Assembly (NCBI RefSeq): GCF_013141865.1
Contig: NZ_RCST01000001.1
Span: 806,001 to 870,000, forward strand
Length of the DNA stretch: 64,000 nt
Reading direction: 5' to 3'
Source: Methylomonas sp. ZR1
GTDB taxonomy: Bacteria; Pseudomonadota; Gammaproteobacteria; Methylococcales; Methylomonadaceae
The number at the start of each line of letters is the position of its first letter. Position 1 is the first letter of the stretch. Under the pieces are notes generated by a model. That model was not told the DNA's origin, did no database searches, and saw nothing but the letters and a program-made list of their open reading frames with translations. Shown piece after piece: positions 34,310 through 42,002 of the stretch. The translations under genes and the position numbers were made by a program.

Positions 34310-35212
34310 ATGTACTCAATTAAAGCGATTACCTCCTTAACCGGATTAACAGCGGAAACACTAAGAGCCTGGGAACGTCGCTACGCCTGCATCATGCCGG
34401 CGCGGAACAGCACGGGGCGGCGTTTCTATTCGCAACAGGATTTGGAAAAATTGACGCTATTGGTCAATCTGACCCGAAAGGGCCATCCCATCGGTAAGCT
34501 GGCGACCCTGGACAACCAGCAACTACAAGACTTCCAGAAGCAAGTCAGCGTACAACCGGCGAAAGAACAGTCGCCTTTGTTAGCGCAGATCATCGACTCG
34601 TTGAAACAATACAGAATCGAACGCTGCGAACAGTTGTTGAAGAAGGCTCTGATTGCCGCCGAGCCCTTGGACTACGCCAGAGACATTTTGTTGCCTGCCT
34701 TGCAAACAGTGGGCGAACTTTGGCATGACGGAAAGTTGAACATCGCCCAGGAACACATGTTTTCCAGCTGTATCAAGCGGATAGTGTTGAGCATGGTGAA
34801 CAATTTGCACCACCACTCGAAAAACAATCCGGGCATGCTGTTCGCCACGCCGAGCGGCGATCCGCACGAGTTTGGCATATTGGTGAGCTGCCTGATTGCC
34901 GCCAACCAGGGATACAACTGTTACTACTTGGGTGCCGATCTGCCAGCCAAAGATATTATCGAGGCTTGTCAGCATTTGAAGCCGGACGTCATAGTCATGG
35001 GCTTGGTCAAGACGCCGCCGGAGCAAGTGACCCTTGACGAATTACAGCTGATCATAGATTCGGTCAGCAGTGAGCCCACCCAAGTATGGTTGGGCGGCAG
35101 CGGCGCTTATTTTTATTACACGCAATTGCAAAATGATTTAAGCCACTGCGAGTTGATTACCGATATTGATCATTTCAACGCCAAGGCCCAGCAACAGCAG
35201 TTGTCCAACTGA
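34310..35212 (+). CDS. MerR-family B12-binding light-responsive regulator (CarH/LitR type)
   Basis: This is a 300-residue regulator. The N-terminal MerR helix-turn-helix is YSIKAITSLTGLTAETLRAWERRY with the typical wing ARNSTGRRFYSQQDLEKL. The helical B12-capping domain has the CarH signature W-x9-EH: Trp138 in LWHDGKLNIAQEH with Glu148-His149. The C-terminal cobalamin-binding domain has DPHEFG, the D-x-H-x-x-G motif whose His186 is the expected lower cobalt ligand. In CarH/LitR proteins adenosylcobalamin stabilises DNA-binding tetramers in the dark, and light breaks the Co-C bond and relieves repression. It is divergent from a sigma-factor/FtsH/LOV/photolyase array. Autoregulation is suggested by half-sites over its own start. 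Confidence 0.93.
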   Translation: MYSIKAITSLTGLTAETLRAWERRYACIMPARNSTGRRFYSQQDLEKLTLLVNLTRKGHPIGKLATLDNQQLQDFQKQVSVQPAKEQSPLLAQIIDSLKQYRIERCEQLLKKALIAAEPLDYARDILLPALQTVGELWHDGKLNIAQEHMFSSCIKRIVLSMVNNLHHHSKNNPGMLFATPSGDPHEFGILVSCLIAANQGYNCYYLGADLPAKDIIEACQHLKPDVIVMGLVKTPPEQVTLDELQLIIDSVSSEPTQVWLGGSGAYFYYTQLQNDLSHCELITDIDHFNAKAQQQQLSN

Positions 35213-35508
35213 ATGATAGGTTAAACTCAGGCAGCGGACTCGCGAGGCTGCTTACCGAGCTTGGCTTGGGCCTTAATCTCTGAGTCCTTCGGCTGCGCTA
35301 AGGAGAGCCTTGTCGAAAGACATGCCAGATCAGGCGTCGACAGACTCAGCCCCAATGGTGTACCCGTGTTAAACAAGGCCGAATTAATAGCTGAAGGACT
35401 TTGCGCTTCCGGCATATACCGGAATGACAAATTTTCACCTGTCCTCCATAATCAAGCCACGGCAAGTTTGCCCAAATTTCCTGTCAGTTGCTTTCGCCAA
35501 TTAAAATC
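35213..35508. other. Intergenic region with decayed repeat-like sequence
   Basis: The 296 bases contain no credible gene. Several short inverted repeats occur, such as GCAGC...GCTGC near 35232-35252 and CCGGcatataCCGG at about 35409-35422 followed by AATGACAAA. The second resembles the end of common dispersed palindromic elements. It may be a remnant of one or more small repeats; I cannot delimit it. Confidence 0.3.
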
Positions 35509-36318
35509 ATGAACGAGATTACTTACGACATCGATAGTTTACTGATCGCCTGTGTGTTGCTGTTATCCATGGCGCTCACTATCGAACTGGGTTATCGCTT
35601 GGGTTTAAAAATTAACCCTAAGGTGGATGATAATTTCAAAGCCCATGTCAATTCGATCTCCGGGTCTTTACTTGGCATTCTGGCATTGCTGCTGGGGTTT
35701 ACCTTCTCCTTGTCCTTACAGCGCTACGATAGTCGCAGCGAGGCGGTGGTTGACGAAGCCAATGCTATCGGTACGGCTTATTTGCGCGCGCAATTATTGC
35801 CGAAGTCGGTCAGTGCAGAAGTCAGCAGCTTAATACGCAACTACCTGGATTTGCGGGTAAGAACCGGCACTGTCGATCTCACTCAGCGTGGGCAGAGGGA
35901 AGCGCTGATCGCGGAGGCCGGACGCATGCAAGCGAAGCTTTGGGATTACGCCCGGCAAGCGAATGAGCAGGCACCCAATCCGGTGACCACCGGTTTGTTT
36001 ATCCCCGCCTTAAACGATTTGATCGATAATTTTGGCAAACGCGATGCCGAGGTGAAGCGGCATGTACCCGAGTTGGTGCTGGCCCTGTTGTACGTCACCT
36101 TTGTCATGAGCGGAGCATTGGTGGGTTATACCAACGGTCTGGCCGGACATCGCACATCGTTCGTCACTTACATCATGGTCTGGTTGATTGTGGTCATGGT
36201 GTTCATTATTCTGGATTTGGACCGGCCGTATCGGGGCGTAATCCGGGTGAGTCAGCAGAGCATGATCGATTTACAGACTGCTATTCGCGATGATGGCGTT
36301 GCCGAGAGTCCGCGTTAG
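35509..36318 (+). CDS. Bestrophin-like/DUF4239-type membrane protein
   Basis: This is a 269-residue membrane protein starting MNEITYDIDSLLIACVLLL. Two N-terminal helices (LLIACVLLLSMALTIELGYR and SGSLLGILALLLGFTFSLSL) are followed by a cytoplasmic helical domain with LQRYDSRSEAVVDEANAIGTAYLRAQLL, and two C-terminal helices (ELVLALLYVTFVMSGALVGY and FVTYIMVWLIVVMVFIILD) end in LDRPYRG. This four-helix pattern with a DEANAIGTAYLRA motif and a terminal DRP motif matches the bestrophin-like DUF4239 family, possibly channels. The function is unproven. The ATG at 35509 is preferred over an upstream TTG. It has no operon partner. Confidence 0.8.
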   Translation: MNEITYDIDSLLIACVLLLSMALTIELGYRLGLKINPKVDDNFKAHVNSISGSLLGILALLLGFTFSLSLQRYDSRSEAVVDEANAIGTAYLRAQLLPKSVSAEVSSLIRNYLDLRVRTGTVDLTQRGQREALIAEAGRMQAKLWDYARQANEQAPNPVTTGLFIPALNDLIDNFGKRDAEVKRHVPELVLALLYVTFVMSGALVGYTNGLAGHRTSFVTYIMVWLIVVMVFIILDLDRPYRGVIRVSQQSMIDLQTAIRDDGVAESPR

Positions 36319-36356
36319 CATTTTTAGCAGCCGGAGCGTTTCGTCATGATGAACCT

Positions 36357-36539
36357 AGTCTGATCCTCATTGCCATTGTTGCTCTGATTGTTCTGGCATT
36401 GACCAGCAGACAGCCGGATACTTTCCAGGTTTCCCGGTCCATCAGTATGGTCGCGTCGCCGGCAATCGTTTTTAACCACAAAGACTTGCACGTCTAGTTG
36501 CCCTGGGCCAATAAGGCCGCATCCGCAATAGCGCGCTAA
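36357..36539 (+). pseudogene. Remnant of a membrane-anchored SRPBCC family gene
   Basis: Directly after the bestrophin-like gene, the frame beginning at 36360 reads LILIAIVALIVLALTSRQPD followed by TFQVSRSISMVASPAIVFNH, then a stop at 36495 and [13 protein letters not shown] before a second stop at 36537. The pattern of hydrophobic helix, RQPDTF-V-RS and VF...DLH...LPW is the N-terminus of SRPBCC/polyketide-cyclase-like proteins, where the intact family has a DFHxWxxWSPW region. The start codon is out of frame and the rest of the gene is missing, so this is a truncated, frameshifted remnant overlapping the 3' end of the VF530-like gene by four bases. Confidence 0.65.
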
Positions 36540-36769
36540 TCTTGAGTTTTTGTCCACGAACTCTGCAAATAAAGCGACTCAACCTTTTGCCTCGCCCACG
36601 GCGTTTTACGCAAAAACTTCAGACTGGAGCTAATACTGGGGTCTTTGGCAAAGCAGTTGATGTCGATGCGGCTGGCCAATTCCGCCCAGCCATATTTTTC
36701 TACCAAACGGGTCAGCAGCGTTTCCAGCGTGATGCCATGCAACGGATCTTGCTTGCCGGGTTTAGTCAT
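36536..36769 (-). CDS. VF530-family DNA-binding protein (DUF2132)
   Basis: This is a 77-residue protein with the compact, highly conserved VF530 sequence: [21 protein letters not shown], then [32 protein letters not shown] (recognised by CFAKDPSI and [12 protein letters not shown]). Members are small helical proteins with a DNA-binding-like fold and no settled role. Its start overlaps the end of the upstream RRM gene by eight bases, so the two are co-transcribed. Only the last few C-terminal residues differ from typical members. Confidence 0.9.
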   Translation of the reverse strand: MTKPGKQDPLHGITLETLLTRLVEKYGWAELASRIDINCFAKDPSISSSLKFLRKTPWARQKVESLYLQSSWTKTQD

Positions 36770-37025
36770 CGGCAGCTTCGCCAGCGTTGGTTTCGGCCTT
36801 CTTCACGCGAATCCGGTTGCCGTCCATTTCCAGACCATTCAGGGTTTTGATGGCGGCCTTGGCTTCGCCGGCTTTGGGCATCTCTACAAATCCAAAGCCT
36901 TTCGAGCTGTGGGTGTCTTTGTCCATCACCAGCGAACAGGACTGCACGCTGCCGTGTGCCGCGAACATGGCCCGCAATTCGGCTTCGGTGGTGGTGCGGG
37001 GAAGATTGCGTATCAGTAATTTCAT
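36762..37025 (-). CDS. Single-RRM RNA-binding protein
   Basis: This is an 87-residue stand-alone RNA-recognition-motif protein of the kind found in cyanobacteria and some proteobacteria. RNP2 is LLIRNL at residues 3-8 and RNP1 is KGFGFVEM in the middle; the beta-alpha-beta-beta-alpha-beta pattern is complete, with [11 protein letters not shown] at the end and an acidic tail. It should bind single-stranded RNA. These proteins are often cold- or stress-induced. It is coupled by an eight-base overlap to a VF530-family gene. Confidence 0.93.
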   Translation of the reverse strand: MKLLIRNLPRTTTEAELRAMFAAHGSVQSCSLVMDKDTHSSKGFGFVEMPKAGEAKAAIKTLNGLEMDGNRIRVKKAETNAGEAADD

Positions 37026-37279
37026 GGGTTTACTTGTTTATGCTAAAGGCCCGCAACTATACAACTTATCGGATTTGGCTTTTTGCTAAATACGCCCTGT
37101 GCGGCAATTGCTTGAGGTTTTGTCGTTTACGCGACAATCAATCGCTTAGTCAACGCGCGGCGATAGGGCTTATTTGTGCGCAAACCCGACAATTCGCCGA
37201 GTTTGGCGGGCTAAATGGTGGCCGATTAGCGTGGTGCGATTATTGCTGCAAAGTGGTTTTCCATTTCCGGATCTTTACT

Positions 37280-37687
37280 ATGCGCTACGAACCCTACCAA
37301 GAAGAATATGATGCGGCTCAATCCATGAGCGACGAAGATCTGTTGGAATATTTTATGTATCGCATCGTCGAAATGGACGAAGTCTGGGGCTTGAAAGAAA
37401 GCCGGCAATGGATCTTGCGGGTGGTGGACGGCCACGAAACCTTGCCGGTCTGGCCGTACCGGCGTTACGCCGACGAGGCGGCGGTCGGCGAATGGGAAAA
37501 CATGATAGGCGTGGCGGAAACGCTGGATTTTTTCATGTACCAAATCTTGAACAAGCTGACCGCACAGGGCGTATTAGTAGAAATCATGCCCCGAAAAGCG
37601 GCGGCCGGCTGTCTGATCAGTCCGCAACGCTTGTTTAGTTTTCTGGAAGGTATGCGCGATTCGCGCGATTTTGTGCTGGACGACTAA
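37280..37687 (+). CDS. DUF2750 family protein
   Basis: This is a 135-residue soluble protein starting MRYEPYQEEYDAAQ at 37280. Conserved-looking blocks are EVWGLKESRQWILR, ETLPVWPYRRYADEAAVGEWEN and SPQRLFSFLEGMRDSR. The VWPyrrYA...GEWE block is the pattern of DUF2750 proteins, whose function is unknown. The frame is open further upstream to 36956, but that would overlap the RRM gene's coding strand, and the ATG at 37280 is the natural start. It stands alone between the RRM gene and copA. Confidence 0.7.
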   Translation: MRYEPYQEEYDAAQSMSDEDLLEYFMYRIVEMDEVWGLKESRQWILRVVDGHETLPVWPYRRYADEAAVGEWENMIGVAETLDFFMYQILNKLTAQGVLVEIMPRKAAAGCLISPQRLFSFLEGMRDSRDFVLDD

Positions 37688-37778
37688 GTCCGTAATCGCG
37701 CGGCCGACTGAATTTTCGGCGTCCGTAATCCCAGTGTTGCCGCTCAGAAGTATCGATTCTTTTAAAAATGTTAGAGTA

Positions 37779-37808
37779 AACACCTGTTAACCGGTTTTTA
37801 GAGGTGTT
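37779..37808 (+). promoter_or_regulatory. Hairpin sequestering the copA ribosome-binding site
   Basis: AACACCT (37779-37785) is complementary to AGGTGTT (37802-37808), which contains the copA Shine-Dalgarno sequence and ends one base before the ATG. The 16-base loop contains the palindrome AACCGGTT (37789-37796). If it forms in mRNA, the stem would hide the ribosome site. Confidence 0.4.
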
Positions 37809-39587
37809 ATGCGTTATTGGGTATTTTCCCACCTTATTAATCCGGTCCTTAAAGCAATCGATTCCGGCCGTCCAGGACATGAGGAGCGCAGGAAATTTAA
37901 GGGGCGGGTCGATAGATATGCTTTTGCATGGCTGGTGCTGGCAAATTTGCTACCCAGCCTGACGCAGGCCGATGTTTATCGTTTGTCGGTTTCGGAAAAC
38001 TCGATCAATCTAATCGGCGAAACCCAGCAGGCCGTGCTGGTGGATGCTGCCTTGCCGGCGCCCACCTTGCATTGGCGAGAAGGCGAGGACGTGACCTTGC
38101 AAGTCACTAATCTACTTGCGGAACCTACTTCCATACACTGGCACGGCATTATTCTGCCTTACCAAATGGACGGTGTGCCGGGCATCAGTTTCGACGGCAT
38201 TGAGCCCGGCCAGACTTTTACCTACCAGTTTAAAGTCAAGCAAAGCGGCACCTACTGGTATCACGGCCATTCCGGCATGCAGGAGCAACAGGGCTTGTTC
38301 GGCGCGCTGATCATCGCCCCGCAACAGGAGCAGCAAACGGTAGATCGCGATTACGTGGTCATGCTGTCCGACTGGCCGCGTGTCGATCCGCAGCGGACCA
38401 TGGCGCGCTTAAAAAAGCAAAGTGACTATTACAATTTTCAGCAGCGCACAGTGGGCGATTTCTTCGCCGATATTCAGCGCTTGGGTTTTTGGGAGACCGT
38501 TAGTGATCGGCTGGCCTGGGGTGAAATGCGTATGGAGCCTACCGATCTGGCCGACGTGACCGGCGCCAATTACCGGTTTTTGATCAATGGCCAAACCGCG
38601 GAAGCGAAACCGCACTATCTGTTCAAGCCTGGCGAAACAGTGCGTTTGCGCTTTATCAATGCTTCGGCAATGACGCATTTTGATGTGCGTCTGCCGGGTC
38701 TGAAAATGACGGTGATTGCCGCCGACGGGCAACCCGTCGAGCCGGTTGATGTGGAGGAGTTTCGGATAGCGGTCGCGGAAACCTACGATGTGTTGGTGGA
38801 GCCGCAAACCGAACAGGCTTACAGTATTTTTGCCGAGGCGATGGATCGTAGCGGTTATGCCAGCGCGACGCTGACGCCACGCGCGGATCTACATGCTGAA
38901 CTGCCCAAAATGCGACCCATGACTTTGTTGACCTTGGCGGACATGGGTGGCGAGCATGCCGGCCACTCTGCTCATGAAGTGCCGGATGAACCAGCGGTCG
39001 CTGCGGAAGTTGCGCACTCGCACGCAGAGCACTCGCTTACACAAGATTCCACCATGATGGAGCACAGCGGCCATCAGCATGCCACTGCCGAGGCGCAGTC
39101 AAATCTACATGCCGGCCACGTCATGCCAGTGGCTGATGCCAGCGATACCGCCAAACCGTTGAGCTATAGCCAGTTAATCGCCGCGCAACCCAACCATGCG
39201 CTAATGGGGCCGCCGGATCGGGAAATCAAACTCAGGCTAACCGGCAATATGCAGCGCTATATCTGGTCGTTCGACGACACCAAGTTTGCGGATGCGGAGC
39301 CGATTCGGGTCAAATTCGGCGAGCGGATTCGCTTTACCTATGTCAACGAAACCATGATGAACCATCCCATCCATATCCACGGCCTGTGGCAGTACCTGGA
39401 CAATGGGAATGGCATGTACAACCCGAAAAAACATGTGATCAACGTCAAGCCCGGTCAGACGGTGAGCGTCGATGTGCCGGCAGATGCGGAAGGCGAGTGG
39501 GCCTTTCACTGTCATCTGCTGTATCACATGGATACCGGCATGTTTCGTAAATTGATCGTGGAAAGGGCTGAGCATGAACATCGTTAA
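37809..39587 (+). CDS. copA: Periplasmic multicopper oxidase, copper-resistance protein CopA
   Basis: This 592-residue multicopper oxidase has the four copper-binding segments: SIHWHGIILP, GTYWYHGHSG, MNHPIHIHGLW and FHCHLLYHMDTGM. The last carries the type 1 site HCH-x3-H-x4-M. It oxidises Cu(I) and sequesters copper in the periplasm. A His/Met-rich segment (residues about 375-450, with HAGHSAHE, HSHAEHS, MMEHSGHQHA and HAGHVMPV) is the usual CopA copper-binding insert. The N-terminus is unusual: a long hydrophilic stretch with RRKFKGR precedes the hydrophobic AWLVLANLLPSL segment ending in TQA, so the true start or export route is uncertain. It overlaps copB by 14 bases. Confidence 0.94.
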   Translation: MRYWVFSHLINPVLKAIDSGRPGHEERRKFKGRVDRYAFAWLVLANLLPSLTQADVYRLSVSENSINLIGETQQAVLVDAALPAPTLHWREGEDVTLQVTNLLAEPTSIHWHGIILPYQMDGVPGISFDGIEPGQTFTYQFKVKQSGTYWYHGHSGMQEQQGLFGALIIAPQQEQQTVDRDYVVMLSDWPRVDPQRTMARLKKQSDYYNFQQRTVGDFFADIQRLGFWETVSDRLAWGEMRMEPTDLADVTGANYRFLINGQTAEAKPHYLFKPGETVRLRFINASAMTHFDVRLPGLKMTVIAADGQPVEPVDVEEFRIAVAETYDVLVEPQTEQAYSIFAEAMDRSGYASATLTPRADLHAELPKMRPMTLLTLADMGGEHAGHSAHEVPDEPAVAAEVAHSHAEHSLTQDSTMMEHSGHQHATAEAQSNLHAGHVMPVADASDTAKPLSYSQLIAAQPNHALMGPPDREIKLRLTGNMQRYIWSFDDTKFADAEPIRVKFGERIRFTYVNETMMNHPIHIHGLWQYLDNGNGMYNPKKHVINVKPGQTVSVDVPADAEGEWAFHCHLLYHMDTGMFRKLIVERAEHEHR

Positions 39588-40269
39588 AGCCCTGTTCAGT
39601 GCTCGCAATGCCTGGCTTTGCTTGGCCTTATTCTGTTCCGTTGCTACTGCGCACGATAGCTCGATGATTTTTAATCATTTCAAGGCCGACAGATTGGAAT
39701 ACGAAGGTAATCAAGACTTGCATCTGTTCAAATGGGACGTGCAAAACTGGACCGGCACCGACGAAAATAAACTGTGGTTGAAATCAGAAGGCGATTATTC
39801 CGCCGATCAAAACATCTTTGGCCGCGCCGACTTGCAAGTGCTGTATAGCCGAAATATTGATACGTTTTGGGACTTTCAAATCGGTGCGCGGCGGGCGATA
39901 GAACCGGAGCGCACGTTTGATGCGGTGATCGGCTTTCAAGGGCTGGCGCCGTATTTTATTGAAGTGGACAGTGCGATGTTCATTAACGAGAAAGGCAACG
40001 TGCTGGGGCGTTTGACGCTAGGTTACGAAATGCTGTTGACCCAACGCCTGATTCTGCAACCGCGGGTGGAAGTGAATGTCGCTGCAGAAGATATAAAAAA
40101 TCGCGGCGTCAAGGCCGGCATTACCGAGTTTGAAGCCGGCTTTCGCTTGCGTTACGAGATCGCACGCGAATTTGCGCCTTATGTGGGTATGGACTATGTC
40201 GAGGAAGAATCACTCCGCGAGCACCAACACAGTCTACGAGGTGTCGTCGGGGTGCGGGTGTGGTATTGA
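39574..40269 (+). CDS. copB: Outer-membrane copper-resistance protein CopB
   Basis: This is a 231-residue outer-membrane beta-barrel of the CopB family. A signal peptide (LCLALFCSVATA|HD) precedes the mature barrel, with family motifs DRLEYEG, WDVQNWTG, LWLKSEGDY, AEVQVLYSR-like (ADLQVLYSRNI) and GARRAIEPERTF, and a C-terminal aromatic strand GVVGVRVWY. The Met/His-rich N-terminal extension found in many CopB proteins is absent, making it short. Its start overlaps the copA stop by 14 bases, so the two are translated together. It presumably limits or routes copper across the outer membrane. Confidence 0.93.
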   Translation: MNIVKALFSARNAWLCLALFCSVATAHDSSMIFNHFKADRLEYEGNQDLHLFKWDVQNWTGTDENKLWLKSEGDYSADQNIFGRADLQVLYSRNIDTFWDFQIGARRAIEPERTFDAVIGFQGLAPYFIEVDSAMFINEKGNVLGRLTLGYEMLLTQRLILQPRVEVNVAAEDIKNRGVKAGITEFEAGFRLRYEIAREFAPYVGMDYVEEESLREHQHSLRGVVGVRVWY

Positions 40270-40335
40270 GGCATTGCGGATCTGCGTAGATTCGGAAAAT
40301 AATACCCAATTTTCAAGCCTGCAGGGATAGGTAAA

Positions 40336-41397
40336 ATGTCGGCATTGCCAGGAGAAGTTTTGAAACAATCTTTTTACGATTTAAATTATGCTGATTTAGA
40401 AGCCGTTATAAAGCAGAATGATTTAAATCAATCGGTAGCAGGTATTCTATTTAATTGGCATTATAAGAAAAAAGAAAGCATGCAATGCCGAGATAATATT
40501 TCAAAATCCTCATTGGCTTTTTTTGAAAAACATTTCGATTTTTCCTTGCCGGAAATCGATACCGTGCAAGAGTCGTCAAAAGATCGAACAGTAAAATTTC
40601 TGTTTAAGCTCAAGGACCAGCACAAAGTCGAAACTGTCCTTATTCCGTTTAACAACAAATATTCTATTTGTCTGTCCTCGCAGGTTGGCTGCGCCATGAA
40701 TTGCTCTTTTTGTTTTACCGGAGAACAAGGGCTTAAGCGGAATTTGACTACCAGTGAAATGGTTGGACAATTTCTGCAGGCTTGGCGTTGGTTGGCAAGC
40801 AACAGGCCAGGAGAAGAGCGGATTTTAAATATTGTTTTTATGGGGCAAGGCGAACCTTTACATAACTTTGACGCCGTTAAAAAAGCCTGTGAAATTTTTT
40901 TATCGCAACGTGGTACGTCAATTGGCGTGCAAAAGATTACGATTTCAACGGCCGGTTATATTCCCGGACTGAAAAGATGGCTCCAGGAAGTGCCCGGCGT
41001 GAACTTGGCCTTATCGCTGCATTCACCGTTCACTGAAAAAAGGAATGAACTTATTCCGATTAATAAAAAATATCCGCTCGCTGAAGTATTAACCTATATT
41101 GACGCCATACCTTTGCAAAAGAAACAATTTATTACTTATGAGTATATTCTGATAAAAGGTTTAAACGATACTGCGGATGATGCTAAAAAATTGGGCGCGT
41201 TACTGCAAGGCAAAAGGGCTTATATAAACTTAATTCCATTTAATGCTTTCCCTGGCTCACGTTACGAGAGTCCTGATCTGATTGAAGTCGAAAATTTTAA
41301 GGCAATTTTAGATACCTTTAGAATCCCGACCTTAATAAGAGGCACTAAAGGTGATGATGTATTAGCGGCATGCGGACAACTCAATTCTAAAAATTAA
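40336..41397 (+). CDS. Radical SAM RNA methyltransferase of the RlmN/Cfr family
   Basis: This is a 353-residue radical SAM enzyme. The Fe-S cluster motif is C119-AMN-C123-SF-C126. Motifs of the family include VFMGQGEPLHNFD, KITISTAGYIPG, NLALSLHSPF and NLIPFNAFPGSRYE. The C-terminal methyl-carrying Cys346 lies in DVLAACGQL. RlmN methylates C2 of adenosine in 23S rRNA and some tRNAs. The first 90 residues are divergent and lysine/serine-rich. The gene is visibly AT-richer than its neighbours (runs such as aaaaaagaaagc, ttttttgaaa). Position beside copAB and not in the usual ndk-rlmN-pilF context suggests an additional, acquired paralogue; Cfr-like activity at the 2503 C8 position cannot be judged from sequence alone. 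Confidence 0.88.
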   Translation: MSALPGEVLKQSFYDLNYADLEAVIKQNDLNQSVAGILFNWHYKKKESMQCRDNISKSSLAFFEKHFDFSLPEIDTVQESSKDRTVKFLFKLKDQHKVETVLIPFNNKYSICLSSQVGCAMNCSFCFTGEQGLKRNLTTSEMVGQFLQAWRWLASNRPGEERILNIVFMGQGEPLHNFDAVKKACEIFLSQRGTSIGVQKITISTAGYIPGLKRWLQEVPGVNLALSLHSPFTEKRNELIPINKKYPLAEVLTYIDAIPLQKKQFITYEYILIKGLNDTADDAKKLGALLQGKRAYINLIPFNAFPGSRYESPDLIEVENFKAILDTFRIPTLIRGTKGDDVLAACGQLNSKN

Positions 41398-41433
41398 AAA
41401 CTCCTCCCTTCAATATTCCGGCAGGATGACAAT

Positions 41434-41988
41434 ATGACAGCTGTACGGACCAGCCACACACATCCGCTGCAGATCGCAGAACTACGTGCGAGTCCTGCGC
41501 ATGGACGGATCGGCATTACTTTCTGCCCCGGCAAGCACGATCACTTTGCTTACACGGGGGCCTGGGAGCGCGACCTCGGTATCGATTTGGATGCCATCGC
41601 TGCCTGGGGGGCAAAACTGGTGTTGACACTCGTCGAACCCGCAGAGCTTAAAGCCCTCAAGGTGCCGCAGCTCGGGCATGAAATTCGCCGACGCGGCATC
41701 GAATGGCGCCATTTGCCGATTGCCGATTTTTCCGTGCCTACTCTGGCTTTCGAACAGCAGTGGGTCACGCAAGGGCATGAGATCCGAGAGATTTTGCGTA
41801 GCGGCCAAGATGTGCTGGTACATTGCAAAGGCGGCTTGGGTCGGGCGGGCATGATCGCGGCGCGGCTGTTGGTGGAACTGGGCATGGACGCCGAAGAAGC
41901 GATCAATGCCGTTCGGCACGTGCGTAAGGGGGCCATCGAAACACCGGCACAACTGGCGCTGGTGCGTCGCACTAAACCCATCTCTTAA
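41434..41988 (+). CDS. Dual-specificity/tyrosine phosphatase-like protein (CDKN3-like)
   Basis: This is a 184-residue cytoplasmic protein with the cysteine-phosphatase P-loop HCKGGLGRAG: nucleophile Cys131, Arg137 and the preceding His130. A candidate general acid, Asp98, lies in LPIADFSVP. The helical C-terminus continues MIAARLLVELGMDAEEAINAVRHVRKGAIE. This is the bacterial CDKN3/dual-specificity phosphatase pattern. It is followed after 14 bases by a kinase-like gene, suggesting a reversible phosphorylation pair. The targets are unknown. Confidence 0.88.
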   Translation: MTAVRTSHTHPLQIAELRASPAHGRIGITFCPGKHDHFAYTGAWERDLGIDLDAIAAWGAKLVLTLVEPAELKALKVPQLGHEIRRRGIEWRHLPIADFSVPTLAFEQQWVTQGHEIREILRSGQDVLVHCKGGLGRAGMIAARLLVELGMDAEEAINAVRHVRKGAIETPAQLALVRRTKPIS

Positions 41989-42002
41989 GCCGGCGCATAA
42001 CG

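Noticed and set aside
35227..35430. Short minus-strand frame downstream of the CarH/LitR-type gene
   Set aside because: Low-complexity, no ribosome site, overlies decayed repeat-like sequence.
36956..37279. N-terminal extension of the DUF2750 gene
   Set aside because: It would overlap the divergent RRM gene and reads as non-coding; the ATG at 37280 matches the family start.
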